Counted from the first letter of the stretch, positions 1 through 11,419 are shown. The stretch is DNA of 64,000 nucleotides from Coptis chinensis (GCA_015680905.1 CM027378.1:80691501-80755500), one strand, 5' to 3'. A program made the numbers and translations. The notes: generated by a model from the letters alone, not told the origin.

Positions 1-240
1 AAAATCTTTCGTTACTTAGATATTTGTTATCTATCTTATTTCACAAAAGCTCTCTCAATTCTCTAATTTCACTTGAAATTTCTCAAATTTCTCAACTAAA
101 TTCAAATAAAGTGAAAAGTTACTAATTAGATTTATTATTTTTCGTTTTTTATTCCTTCCTAATTTTCGAGTTTCCTACCCGAGAAAGAAATATAGAATTA
201 TATTAGTTTTGACAAACGAGTTTTCATGAATCAACCCCAT

Positions 241-300
241 CCCAACAATGGAGTTGACAGAGGATAATATCCCAACAATGGAGTTGACAGAGGATAATTG
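241..300 (+). repeat. 30-bp tandem duplication at F-box start
   Basis: Two head-to-tail 30-bp units begin CCCAACAATGGAGTTG. Each carries the same ATG, so the predicted N-terminus reads MELTEDNIPT followed by MELTEDNW. The repeat is in frame and nearly perfect, so it is recent compared with the decay of the gene downstream. Confidence 0.85.
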
Positions 301-722
301 GAGCCATTTTCCGGAAGACATCTTTCATCTAATCAGGGAACGACTTGCTCTTCCTAATTTGATTAAGTTCAGTTTTGTATGCAAGTCTGGGCAATCTATT
401 GCATTCGAAGCCGTCCGTCACCAAAACCGCCGCCATGGATAGAGTCCATTGCCTAATGGAAAAAGCTAAAGCCGTTTAGTTTGCTTGAAGTCCGTGTGTC
501 CACCTCGGTCTTGGACCAGCGATAATATCGACGACTTCATGCACCATCGTGGTATATGTGGTGCAAAGATCACATATGCTCTGCTCATCCAATGCACAAA
601 AAAGATTGCAATTGTCGTCCATGATTAGGAATGAGCTGGTGTTACAAGTCAATGGGCTGTTTCGGTGGACTGAGATCACCGATCATCCCGAGGAAACTAA
701 GTTGTAGTCACCGTGATGAGTT
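248..722 (+). pseudogene. F-box protein pseudogene (F-box/DUF295-like)
   Basis: The first 64 codons read as an F-box: WSHFPEDIFHLI, then LPNLIKFSFVCKS. F-box proteins are the substrate adaptors of SCF ubiquitin ligases. After about residue 50 the frame is lost: a stop follows QNRRHG. Further similarity to the DUF295-type region continues only through stops and frameshifts to about 720 (for example an ILLY-like HDD stretch and WTEISDHPEE in another frame). A full gene would be about 350-400 aa, so this is a broken relic. The family assignment is from pattern recognition. The DUF295 part is less certain than the F-box. Confidence 0.6.
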
Positions 723-1275
723 TGTGGTGGGTCCTTTCTTGGGGTTCTCCAATTTTAGCTTGCATGCTTTTTCTCATTGATCATCGTTGGTAGCCTAAAT
801 AGTGCTCTTACTCATGCATTATATGGTTCACTTTGTTTTCTTCTTTTCATTGCATCATAAGGAATAGCGTATGGATTTCCCCACTGCTCAATCTGTACTT
901 CAACTAAGTTGATTTATTATTTTTCATTTTTATTCCTTCCTAATTTTGAACTTATGCAGGTTCGTGGATATGGAAACCGATACCAACCCCATTGATCGTT
1001 CCATAGCACATTTACTCTTTCACCGCCAAATGGAAGGATGTCATTTGAGTCCCATATCACACCAAGAAGTTAAAAGACATGTCATCGGGACCGAACTTTA
1101 TAATTGAGTGAGGGTTGGCATTGATTTTGCTTTCGATCTAGGTTTTGTGTATTCTTGAATTTTCCAATGTCATGTTCTTTCAAACAAATTGTGTGAAAGA
1201 AGACAAATAGTTATGGTTTCCTCAAGTAGTTAGATTTAAAAGATACTCCAAGCCTTTGGCAGTTTTGCTTTTGTC
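723..1275. other. no gene recognised
   Basis: No convincing coding signal. A short stretch near 911-950 repeats the AT-rich sequence of 129-167 (TTATTTTTC..ATTCCTTCCTAATTTT), which suggests a local duplication of the F-box upstream region. Confidence 0.4.
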
Positions 1276-1560
1276 TTGGTTAGTGTTGTTGTAAGAGGAA
1301 GGTACAAGAGTGGAGAGCTGTTGATGATGCAAATCCTAAAGAAAAAGGGAGCTGTTTTTGGGAAGCCAGTCCCACGGCAGACAGTGAGGGTGGAGGCTAG
1401 GAAAGACATTGGGGATACTGGGTTTCTTGACCACTTACTGAAACATATGATTGGTAAGGTAGCACCTAATGGAGAAGACATGTTCCGTAGGCGGCACAAT
1501 ACAGAAAATGCCAAGGAGCACTCAAAGGAATACAATGGTGCCGGAAATTCTGCTCAATAG
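1276..1560 (+). pseudogene. DYAD/AMEIOTIC1 (SWITCH1)-like exon fragment
   Basis: This open stretch encodes the conserved block of plant DYAD/AM1 meiotic proteins: RGRYKSGE, then GAVFGKPVPRQTVRVEARK, GDTGFLDHLLKHM, GKVAPNG and FRRRHN. The family acts in meiotic entry and chromosome organisation. Only this block (about 80 aa) is present. It lacks the following YWLE-type segment and ends NGAGNSAQ-stop. There is no start codon in a gene-like context and no partner exon nearby, so it is a fragment rather than a gene. Identity rests on the string of conserved motifs. Confidence 0.6.
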
Positions 1561-2469
1561 AAGTCGAAATTGATGCTCAACAAATAAACAGTTTTTTGGA
1601 AGGGAAGGAAGGAAGCTAGCATCTCATGGTCTTCAAGAAGACTGGTGGATGCCTTAGATTATATTCAAGCTTTTGATTACTTTTGTATTAACTATTAAGT
1701 GGATCCACAGATCTACAAACACCCCAACGTTCTGAGTGGATTACCCTACCACCAAGTTGGTTGTTGAACGCCTTGGAGGGGGATAAACCATCTTTACATC
1801 CTCTACTTTCTAATATCTAATATTTATAGTATGTTGACTACCGAAAAAAATAGGGAAACCTTATTGGAATGTATATTATAGGCGAGCATTGAACTATCAA
1901 TGTAGCATGCCCGGTTATGAAATAAAACATAGATGGTCTTTATCATATGCTGTTGTTTATGATTTTTACTTGACAGCTTCTATTAGTTCATAGTATTTAA
2001 TATTAGGGATAGTGAGTTAATGATATTATTATGACTCTTCTATTAATGATTCTTCTTATGTCTTGCAAGCAGGCATATGATCATCAGACTGGTTATGAAA
2101 TGCCTTTCGTGCCATCGATGGATCTAATCAATGCGTGGCGTGGTGTACCATCTCCGTGAGAGGTGAGTAAATACGTATGCGAGTGTGTGCATCTTCACTA
2201 GCTTCCCGCATTCTTGACACACCATTGCACATCACTCCCACGTCGAATATTAGATGACGGGGTTAGCAAGTTAACCTGCTCATTACACAATTTGAAAAGA
2301 ACAAGAAGGAACAATCAAATAAAAACTTCCCAAGATCGACCTTATGTTCACAAGTAAAATGTAAAATCATAAATTATGGCTACATACTTATTAAGGTTGC
2401 TCTTTGAATAACAGGCCTTCAATTCACATGTGGCAAACAAAGATATCTGCATCCTCGGTTGCAATGCTT
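1561..2469. other. no gene recognised; possible Helitron-end remnant at 1890-1907
   Basis: Mostly AT-rich non-coding sequence. Positions 1890-1907 (TGAACTATCAATGTAGCA) repeat 18 bases found just inside the 3' end of the Helitron at 4689-4706, but here the hairpin and CTAG terminus are missing. A short open piece at 2071-2158 (QAYDHQTGYEMPFVPSM) may be an exon fragment that I cannot identify. Confidence 0.35.
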
Positions 2470-2860
2470 CAACAAAGAACCAGTTCCTCGATTGTATCCA
2501 CAAGTTCATGTCTCTCATTTCCCAAATTTCATGTCGCATCGGTCGGTTCCTCTCTCCGGTTTATGTGCCTTATATGGGTGTGCCGGGTATTCTAACAATC
2601 CTCGCTTATCCTCATCCCTCGAATGGTAACGGCTACTTGCGATGCCGAGGTAGTTCACATCTTGCCCCGTGGCCTCAAGTATGGAGCATCACAATATAAG
2701 CCAATTCCTACGGGCACTCCAACAAGGTTTGGAAGTTATTCTAATCCGGCTGGATACACTCTTAATGCCTAGGGAACTGTTGGAGGTGCTACTGGTCTTG
2801 ATGATTCAACAAGAATGAAGTACAAAGATGGCAATATATATGTTCCAAACCCACAGGTAA
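2470..2860 (+). pseudogene. GBF-interacting protein 1-like (GIP1-like) exon fragment
   Basis: Read across frames, this region matches the C-terminal part of plant GIP1-like proteins: YPQVHVSHFPNFM, FLSPVYVPYMG, YPHPSNGNGYL, SSHL, LKYGASQYKPIPTG, GYTLNA, GGATGLDDSTRMKYKDGN and IYVPNPQ, followed by a plausible donor GTAAAG. GIP1-like proteins are low-complexity nuclear proteins linked to bZIP G-box factors. At least two frame changes and one stop (codon TAG near 2771) break it. No flanking GIP1 exons are visible, so it is an isolated, decayed exon. Confidence 0.6.
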
Positions 2861-3695
2861 AGCATTTTGTTCTACTTTCTTTTCCTCATTTTTCAAAAGC
2901 GTATATAGATATCAAAGTAGGGAAAGAGAAGTTTGATGGACTGCAGTTAATTGTGTTATGATGATCCTGGACTTCTCTAGCCAACATTAGCCCACATATC
3001 TTTTTACGTGTTTAGGCCATTTAGTAGCTGAGATTGCAAAGTTACTGAACTTGTAGAAACTCATTTTAGTGTATATAAATTTCTTATTAGGTCTAATATA
3101 AAAGATATAAGTTTCTTTATCTCACACCTTTTCTGCTTTGCAATTGAAATGGATAATACACAAGGCCCCACTCACCCCTCATTGCATTCATTCCAAAGAT
3201 GAACTCACACGGAGTTTTCCCCGCATTTGTGACTCACAATCCTTAGCTAGATAATTATTTCTTATTTACGAAATGTTTTTCATATCATGTTCAAACCTTC
3301 ATTTTGCTTTTAAATAACCAAAATTTTGTATTGAAAGAAAAAAAAATGACAAATTGAAAGTGAACAATGTGTTTGTTAATGGTGTAGCATGCAACTTAGA
3401 TCATATAACACCATACAAATCTATGCATGTCTCCTGATCCTGAGGCAATTAATAATATCTTTTAAAATATGGTGTTCATATCATTGGTGAACCAAACATT
3501 TAAAATTATATGGGTAATTGTTTGGTGAAGAAAGGGTAGGATTAGACAATCACCCCCATGTAGCTGGTATCCGTAAGCCGAGTTCTTAATTATCTTAACT
3601 TAATTTGTCTGATTTTGGTCAGATTTTTTGGAGCAATTGTTCTTTTGATTTTGGTTCTTCTCTTTTGATCTTCATTGCAAGTTATCATATCATTA
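2861..3695. other. AT-rich non-coding sequence
   Basis: I see no gene, RNA gene or clear repeat here. Its right edge abuts the Helitron 5' end. Confidence 0.5.
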
Positions 3696-4736
3696 TCTAT
3701 TCTACTTATATAAGAGGCTTGATGAGCCGCCGTTCATGCCCTTCGTCCGCAATTTTGTCATTTTTTGTTTCCTGAAATTTCTGCCGTAGTTTTTCTACAC
3801 ATGTTCATGTTATTTCTCTCCAGCTTAAAAAAAAACTGCTCAACTTCGATCGCCTCTTCCTTCACCTAAAAAAAAGAGAAAAACACTCTTCACCCATCAA
3901 AGAAATAAATTGCCATAATTCATTTTACAAATACTATTTATTAGAAATTGAAGGTTGCCTCTTGACCCCATCAAAGAAACGAATTGCCTTCAAGGTTAGT
4001 AATAAACTTTGAAGAAAAAATGGGCATTTTGAAGTAAGTTTAGCTTTGGGTGTAGTGCATAATGGATTGATTTAGTACACAATGACTGATGCGTAGGTAG
4101 CATAGTAGACTTTGAATGACTGAATTTGTTACACGCTTTGTCTCAGGTGCTAGCAAAAGAGGGAAAAGCCAAGGCTCTTGCCTTTGGTGAGATCGACAAA
4201 GCTCATGCAGAGAGGCAGAGAAGAATTACAATTTTGCGTGTTATTGTAATGCATATATGTTTTGTAGAAGCATAAATTTTCTTCAATGGTGCTAATACAT
4301 TGTTTTGGAAATATATCTCACTTTCTAAAATTTTATGGTGCTTTTGTCTTATTTAAACACATCATGCACCCCAAGACATACAAAGCATGTTATGTTCACC
4401 AATTTAGCTTCCATTTCTTGAAAAGGATTACTATCTCTTTTTAAGTAATTGATACCCGATAAATAACTTCATATCTGAAAAAAGTCGAAAGACAACTTCG
4501 ATCAACACATGCATTCTCCCAAATAGTCATGCGGTTTATGCCGATACCGACCGTTTCACATTGGCTTATGAGGAGGAAGGTCAGTCAATACTCTGCCAAT
4601 GGTAGGTAATGCAACTAATGGCAAGTAAGGGTAGGTAATGTTGTATTGTAGTTGTTTATAGTATGATAAAAAAAAAAATTGTTCATCGTGAACTATCAAT
4701 GTAGCAGGTCCGGCCGCAGGCGGACTAATTGGCTAG
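3696..4736 (+). mobile_element. non-autonomous Helitron, 1.04 kb
   Basis: The left end, preceded by A at 3695, reads TCTATTCTACTTATATAAGA, the typical plant Helitron 5' terminus. The right end has a GC-rich hairpin (4708-4725, arms GTCCG/CGGAC around a GCA loop), then 11 nt ending in CTAG (4733-4736), followed by host T. This matches the Helitron rule of TC...hairpin-CTRR inserted between A and T. It encodes no Rep/helicase. It carries a fragment of a mitochondrial EF-Tu exon in the same orientation, a usual result of Helitron gene capture. Confidence 0.75.
4147..4233 (+). pseudogene. captured mitochondrial elongation factor Tu exon fragment
   Basis: After a splice-acceptor-like CTCAG the frame reads VLAKEGKAKALAFGEIDKAH then ERQRRITI. 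This corresponds to the N-terminal part of organellar EF-Tu between the P-loop and the switch I threonine (family pattern VLAEEGKAKA..DEIDKAP..RGITI). EF-Tu brings aminoacyl-tRNA to the ribosome. Only about 29 codons are present, inside the Helitron, so it has no coding capacity. The substitutions at RGITI (to RRITI) and DEIDKAP indicate decay. Confidence 0.65.
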
Positions 4737-4862
4737 TAGTTTGGAAATATGGATGTTACAACTTATGATAAGCTAAAAGTGGGTATGTGGCACCTTTTAG
4801 CAGCTCCCATTGGACATGTTTAGAACCGGGTCGGGCTTAGGCTGACCCACCCAAGTTAAAAA

Positions 4863-4889
4863 GCCCATCTATAAAACCCAAAACCCTAA
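4863..4889 (+). promoter_or_regulatory. telo-box/site II motifs of RPS18 pseudogene
   Basis: GCCCAT at 4864, a TATAAA-like string at 4870 and the telo-box AAACCCTAA at 4881-4889 lie just upstream of the presumed start. Telo-boxes with site II (GGCCCA-type) elements are characteristic of plant ribosomal protein promoters, so the promoter was copied together with the gene. Confidence 0.55.
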
Positions 4890-7188
4890 CCCTTTTTTCA
4901 CCAGCCATGTCAGAGAGAAACCTTGATCATGGTGAGTGAAGTTTCCATTCAAAGCAACTTACTTTCACTTATAAAATAATAATTATATTTGTCTTTTGCA
5001 GGAAGATTTCCAACACAATCTACGTGTTCTGAACACAAATGTGGATGGGAAAAAAAAGATCTTGTTTGCTTTGACTTCTCTATCAAAGGTATTGGTCGTC
5101 GTTTGTAAGAAAGCCGATGTCGACATGAACAGAACAAAAGGTACTTTGTTTTTTCCATAGTGAGCTGATATTCGTGTTTTTAGTTCCATTATAGCTAGTG
5201 CTCAAATGCCTGTACAGTTTAATAGCATTGGCCGGTATGGTTTGGTTGTTAGTATTTGTATAACTATGGAACAAAACCTTTGTAGTATAGATAAGTTTTG
5301 TCAGAGATAACTATAATAGACAAATAGGATTATTTATTTTTTTTCTATAACCAGATGACAACATACGATGGTACAAGGTTGAGAAAAAGAGGGGGAGGGA
5401 GTTGAATATGGGTAGACCCGTTTTTTGTTAAGTGAAATGTTTCTTAGAATGGTGTTGTGAGATGATTTTAAGGTAATTGTTCAGTCATATACTCCCTCCT
5501 TGGAAAGCTTTAAATTTAGTACGAGCTGCTATGTACAAACAAACATACATGGCATCTGTGCATAATGATATCCTTTTGTGGTCGAGTGCCATTTACATAT
5601 TATTAAGGAACAAGCATAAATAACATTTTAGTGGAGAGAAGGGCATGTTTTACTCTTTTGGGGATCAAACAATTTGCTTGGGTTGTAAGGTGGGATGAAT
5701 GACGTAATATATATTTTACTATTTCTAGAGACTGGCTGACGCGTTCAGTTGTCTGCGTCTTGCTATATTATATACATTTTATTCTCTTAATAGTGATGAA
5801 CCATTTATCATTTTCAATATTCTGAAATTGGCTTAATGATGGTGCAGAGCTGGTGAGCTTGAGAACTTGATGGTGATTGTTGCGAATCCTCGCCAGTTCA
5901 AGATCCCCGATTGGTTTTTGAACAGGAAGAAGGATTACAAAGATGGAAGGTATTCTCAGGTTGTCTCCAATGCTCTGGACATGAAACTGAGGGATGATCT
6001 CGAATGGCTGAAGAAGATTAGGTTCGTTCTGCTTTTTTATATCAAGCAAACTGTATTATATATTATTATTTAAAAAAAAAAAACCCAATTCTTATGGTTA
6101 AATATTTAGATTTTGCCAGTCATACTTGTGCTCACATAATATAGCCTTCTATTTAAGGGATCTTTGTTTCTATATTATATATATCCTATTAGCCACTGTG
6201 TTCTGCTGCAGGCATATAAATAAGTTCTAATGTTCTAAACCCCTTCTACTCAGTTACATAGACCTTGTTTTCACTTTTTTACTATGAAAGGGTTTAATAA
6301 TGGCCGATCCAATGGGTCTCAGCATAGTATTATATGCGAGTACTTAATTTCACCCGGCGTATAGTTTTCTTGGGCAGCCTCAAGGGTTAACATGTCTTTT
6401 GTTGTGTTTTAATTCAGAGAACTGCCCTAAATTCTTCTTCTTTTTCAAATAGATTATAGAAAATTTATCCTTACCAGAAAAGATACCAGCGGCGAAAATG
6501 GGAAAAGGCATCTCACAATGTGCCATAACTTTAGGGGATACTGCATATGATACTTGTTAAATATGGTCTTAGCTTATGCCACTAATTTTTCCAACCCATA
6601 TTAGTTTTGTTGTTTTCTTCTATTAATTAAACGAGTTTTGGTTTTCTGTACAGTTTCTAGTTCTTGAAGAAATTGTACAATTCAGAATGCTGAAAATGTG
6701 ATTACATCTGTGCTGAAGGGACTTTCTTTTTGATGCATAATGTTATTACTCCAATAAATTTCACATTCTTTCTGACGGATCTATAATCTATACTGTATAT
6801 ACTTAATCTGAGGAAAGAGTAAATGAAAAGAAAAATATACTCTTCGTGATTACCATGAGAGTTTTAAAGGACTTGCATGTAGGACATCTGTGATTTGGTT
6901 CTCAGTGTATGTGGTGTATTTTGTCAACTCATAACATTTTCTTAGCATCACTTATCAATAAGATAAGTGAGTCCGATTCCTTGTTTATTAGTTTGATGGG
7001 TTTGATAATGGCCGATCCAATGGGTCTTAGCGTAGTATTATATGCGAGTACTCAATTTCACCCGGCCTATAGTTTTCTTGTGGCAGCCTCAAGGTTCGAC
7101 ATGTCCTTTGTTGTGTTTCAATTCAGAGAACTGCCCTAAAATTTTCTTCTGTTTCAAACGGATTATTCAAAAGTTTTCTCTATTAGAG

Positions 7189-7580
7189 TAACTCCAACTG
7201 TAGCAGTAAATGGCTGCTATCCCCTGCAATACTGATAACTAAATGGCATTTCGATCTCCAAAGGTTCAAAGGCTCACACACTAGATGACTTGACATACGA
7301 ATCTTGAAAAAGCCACATATTAGAAAAACAGCTATATAAAATTGAACTAAGATTCCGATACGCCAAATGATTTGGAGTTTGACTCGAGTAGGATGGTTTA
7401 TATGCCAACTCATATGGCCTGTGAGGTTGTACCATCTGCTGCTACCCCCTTTAACTCATCCTTAAAAATAGCCTAAAATATAGGGATATACGGTTTTGCA
7501 GATAACAATGTAACTGAATACCTAGATGGTTGGAGGTGGGTTCCCTCATATATAGCTGTTTGGTGATGGGTTGGAGTTAG
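7189..7580. mobile_element. MITE with 8-bp TSD TATTAGAG
   Basis: The direct repeat TATTAGAG at 7181-7188 and 7581-7588 flanks a 392-bp element with termini TAACTCCAAC and GTTGGAGTTAG. The 8-bp TSD suggests a hAT-type non-autonomous element. It contains no coding sequence. Copy A of the duplication lacks it, giving an independent empty site. Confidence 0.65.
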
Positions 7581-7634
7581 TATTAGAGAAGATACAAACA
7601 GTGGAAATGGGACAGCCATTTCATATAAATATAT

Positions 7635-7745
7635 AATGCCATGCTTTTAGGCGCCTAGACGGGCTAGGCGCTAGGCGCTCCCCTACCGTCCAACTACCGC
7701 CTAGTGTTTTTTAGAACATTGCATATAATGCCATGCTTTTAGGGG
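7635..7745. repeat. small GCCTAG-rich insertion between 19-bp direct repeats
   Basis: The string ATAATGCCATGCTTTTAGG occurs at about 7635 and again at about 7726. It flanks a 70-bp GC-rich segment (CGCCTAGACGGGCTAGGCGC..) ending TTTTTTAGAACATTG. The core resembles a dispersed GCCTAGGCG-type plant repeat. It is absent from copy A. Confidence 0.5.
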
Positions 7746-8138
7746 ATACTGAATGTGATACTTGTTGTCTTAGAAACAATACAAATGGTGGAAATGGGAA
7801 AGTCATTTCATAAAATGCCATACCTTTAGGGGATACTGCGTCTCTGCATGTGATACTTGTAAAGTATGGTCTTAGGCTCTCAGCTTATGTCGCTAAGCTT
7901 TCAACCCATATTTTTCGCTTTATTATTATTATTATTATTGTTATTTTTTTTTTCTATTAGTTAATTGTGTTTCAGTTTTCTGTATGATTCCTAGTAATTG
8001 AAGAAATTATACATTTTAGCATACTGAAAATGTGAATTATATTTGTGCCTAACAGACTTTTTTTGATGCATAATGCTATTACTCTGATAAACTTCACCTT
8101 CATGGTGACTGGTTTATAAACTATACAATATATACATA

Positions 8139-8454
8139 GAGGCCGTTAGATTTTTGTGTTTGAAAATGAGTCCGAATCTGATTGGTTGATTGGAGATAGA
8201 AGTCTTGAGATATTAGGGATGTTGGAGATGAAAAGTTTGGTGGAGAGAAAACTCTCCACAAAGAGAGATAAAATCTGATTGATAAATCAGCAGAAAAACG
8301 AAGCTGATTAGTTTCTTCAGATGTTCACACCATCACGGAGAGTTTTCTCTCCATCAAATTCTCCATCGTGAAAAGTCCGGCTACCACTTAACATCTTCTC
8401 CCTCTAACCAGTCAGAGTCTGAGTCAGTTTCACATTCAAAAAACAAAAGGCCCC
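8139..8454. mobile_element. MITE, PIF/Harbinger-like
   Basis: Imperfect terminal inverted repeats: GAGGCCGTTAGATTTTTG at the left and CAAAAGGCCCC at the right (inverted GGGGCCTTTTG). Internal inverted pieces GGAGAGAAAACTCTCC and GGAGAGTTTTCTCTCC are also seen. The flanks are TA on the left and TTA on the right. Copy A has an uninterrupted ACTTAATCTGAG at the matching place, so the element sits at a T(T/A)A site as expected for PIF/Harbinger. Confidence 0.55.
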
Positions 8455-9634
8455 TTAATATGAGAAAAAGAACAAAAGGGAATAAAATGATACTGTTCTT
8501 GACTTACATTTTTAAGGAAATGCACATGGGACACCAGTGGATACATTTTGAGTGTATTTTACTTGGTAATAAAATAAGTGAATCTCATTCTATGAGAACA
8601 AGATTCACAAAATATTTTAAATTAGTGCAATTTGATGAGGACTAAATTTAGGTTTCTTCATTCTACAATTAGTTTTAGATGTATCTGGCCATTACATTTT
8701 AAATTTAACAATGTATCTTCTTGTTTCATTTGATTCGAAGCAGACCCAGATGGGTTATTTGGACTATTATTCCGTTCTTTGTCTTGACTGGTGCCATCTC
8801 ATGATATTAATCTGCATAGTAGTATGATTTTCTTGTCTTGGCAATTGAAATTGGTTTCCCCTCTCCTCTCCTCTATTCTATTAATATTGCTATTTGGTAT
8901 CGCATTTTTTGAGACAATGTCGTCCTGATTTCTACTTGTAAATTATGTTGGGATTTTGTCTGCCTTATGTGACAGTATATAGGTTCTCATCACTGATTTG
9001 GATGTTCTTTGTGCTGAATATTTACTTACTCTGTATGGCTGTCGGCTCCTGAAGTCTTGAACTAATCCACTGCCAAAACATTGGGATTGAAGTTTGGTTG
9101 CAAATGCCTAGCCTTGTATCCTCAACTGCCTTTAATGCTATTTTGATCTGCCTTTAGGGTTTGTTTGAAACCAATTCCAATGGTTTGTAACTTTTTGGGA
9201 GTTTTGAAAAGCACAACCCAAATGTGGGGAAGCAGATTCGAATTGAACTCAAATAATTTTGCAAAAGGAAGGTTAGAGCTTATAAATGGTCCTAAATGTA
9301 ACTTTAGATTGTTCGCTTAAAATATACACAGCAATTTATCATATTCTTGATAGCAAATTCATCGTGCTTTGTGTTCAGTTTTAATATATTCTCCAATATC
9401 TAATGTCATGATTGATGTGAATGTGATGGTGGAGTGGCAGCTTGTTTTTGACTGTCTAGTATCAGTAGTGCGTTATTTATTTATCTTCTTTGGACGTCAA
9501 CTAAGATCATCTTTTCCTTATTGTACAGGAACCATTGTGGTCCTCGTCATTACTGGGGTGTTTGGGTGCGTGGACAACACACCAAGACTACTGGTCGGAG
9601 GGGAAAAACTGTTGGTGTCTCCAAAAAGCGATGA

Positions 9635-11419
9635 ATTTGGCTTACCTGCTACTTGGGATTTAGTGTTCCTGATGCCATTTTTGGTTGTTCTTGGACTTGA
9701 ATTTTGAAGGTTGTTGATGTCAGAATTTATATGAAGTGGTGATTTTGTTTTGATGGTAAAGTAGTGAAGACTCTTGTGTCAAGTTTTATGTCTAATGTTG
9801 AATCTGAAGTTTTCTGATGTCCTAACTCCTAAGGCGAAATTAGAAGAAACTCTCCACATATTAAAATCATTTATCCTTATGACCTCATTCATTTTGTCAG
9901 GGCACCCCTTGAAAGGTGGACGTCTCAAGAACATTGTTCTTGACCACTGCAAGTCTGCAAGGCGTCTAACCAAAACTTTCAGAAATCTATGCATTTTTTG
10001 AAATGAAAGGTTTAGTCAAATTCAACTCTTGTTGCAGACTCATTACTGAAAGAAAATTAGCCGTGACATTTTGAATCTTCAATGACTGGAGATTCTCGTT
10101 TGTTATATTTTCTTTATCTTCACTCAGACAAGGAATCCTAGTGTTAATCCTCAGTGCAGTTTGCCCCCAACCAGAAGTTGTTTTTGCGCTTTGAATCCTA
10201 TACCTCCCGAGAAAAGATTGGCAACCCTGCCGTTGTGCCAAGGGAGAAAGAGAAGTGTTTAATTGCTGATAGAAAGATAACTAGTTTGTTGTTCACTTTC
10301 CATCACAAAAGACATCTAGTTTGTTGTTCAGAGAATCAGAGGTCTTCCTACAATTTAGCGGGAAAAAAAGGTCTTCTTACGGGCTGGGAAACATAGTACA
10401 TGTTCTTCAATTCTCTTCTCAATTGCAATTGATATGAACTGAGAGTTCTAAACTTGTAATGAGGATGTAACTTAATATGCTTCTATTTGTTGTTCTCTTT
10501 TAAGAAGAGGAACACAAAAACCATTTAATTTTGCAGTTTCATACTGGTTTTTAAAATTGTGGAACATTATTCATAACCACTGGTTCCTAGCAGGTATTTT
10601 CGGTTCCGGTTTTTCATTCTGATTATTAAAAAATTTACTATTTACACACATTTTTTATTGATTCTATTAAAAAATATGTAGTAAAAACATAAAAATACCG
10701 TCATAAACGAGTTGGTTTTTAAATATTGATATAAATAATTATACTATTTAATAATAAAAATTAGTAAAACTATATATTTAAATAAATAAGTTATATTTTT
10801 ATATTATTTATAACATTAAATATTATAAAAATTACATATTACACTAATTAATATATTTTAATTTTAATAATTATAAAAGAAAGTAATGTGATGTTGTGTG
10901 GGATTAATTTTTCCTTTTAAAAACAAGAGTAAAAATGGCATGTGCCGTCCCACTAGCGTAATAATGAACTAGGTAGCTAACTAATATATAAAAGAATGTT
11001 TACGTCCATTATGATTATTGATAAGAGAAAAGTGAATGACATGTACTACTCAAAGTTTAAAACCACACTGCAAAAAGGAAGAAAAAACTTTAAAAACGCT
11101 GTAGCACCTTATCCACCTAACTTCCAACTCTACTCCTTTTCTATGTCGGCATTACACGTACACAAACCGTTAGTTAAAAAACACTCCGCACTCCGCGCTC
11201 ACCTGAACATCACTCTTCACACTCCTACTTTTCCAAACATACCCACCTTCTTTAAAGTCACGTATCTCCACGTGTCATTTTCTAATTACTCCACGTAACC
11301 ACTCCGTACAATTTTCCCTCCATCTTTTACACTTTACCAACTTTTATCTTCCCTTCCCCACTAACTCCCTCACTCCTTTGTTTTTTTCCCCTTCCTCAAA
11401 ATTGCTAGGGTTTCAAAAA
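9635..11419. other. intergenic, AT-rich core at 10560-10910
   Basis: No gene is supported. Two long frames (9774-10001 and 10154-10396) have no recognisable motifs and no gene-like context. The stretch 10,600-10,900 is extremely AT-rich. From about 11,300 a pyrimidine-rich leader precedes the FRIGIDA-like gene, with CTAGGGTTT (telo-box complement) at 11,406-11,414, ten bases before its ATG. Confidence 0.5.

Larger units (their letters stand above)
6294..8600 (+). repeat. tandem duplication inside RPS18 intron 2
   Basis: Copy A is about 6294-6990 and copy B about 6998-8600. Both start GGGTTTRATAATGGCCGATC and share GAGAACTGCCCTAAA, TTTAGGGGATACTGC, TTTTTGATGCATAATG and AAGTGARTC blocks. Copy B is longer because at least two elements entered it after the duplication (7189-7580 and 8139-8454), plus a small insertion near 7654-7722. 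Confidence 0.8.
4907..9634 (+). pseudogene. RPS18: ribosomal protein S18 (uS13) pseudogene, 3 exons
   Basis: Three blocks in order match the cytosolic 40S protein S18. Block 1 (about 5003-5140) is [19 protein letters not shown] and [10 protein letters not shown]. Block 2 (5848-6020) is AGEL then [40 protein letters not shown] and KKIR. Block 3 (9529-9634) is [32 protein letters not shown] in register, ending at TGA. Block boundaries keep GT and AG splice sites, so this is a duplicated gene copy and not a processed one. It is dead: a frameshift and a short deletion in the GIGRRFANI segment, loss of SAAEL after AGEL, and substitutions at invariant residues (R to C, L to P, R to W in block 3). 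Intron 2 is about 3.5 kb because of a tandem duplication and MITEs. Confidence 0.8.

Noticed and set aside
1236-1535. Minus-strand 99-aa frame
   Set aside because: Antisense of the DYAD-like fragment.
9774-10396. Open frames on both strands (up to 84 aa) near the end of the RPS18 pseudogene
   Set aside because: No recognisable motif, no splice or promoter context, overlapping frames on opposite strands. Consistent with chance.
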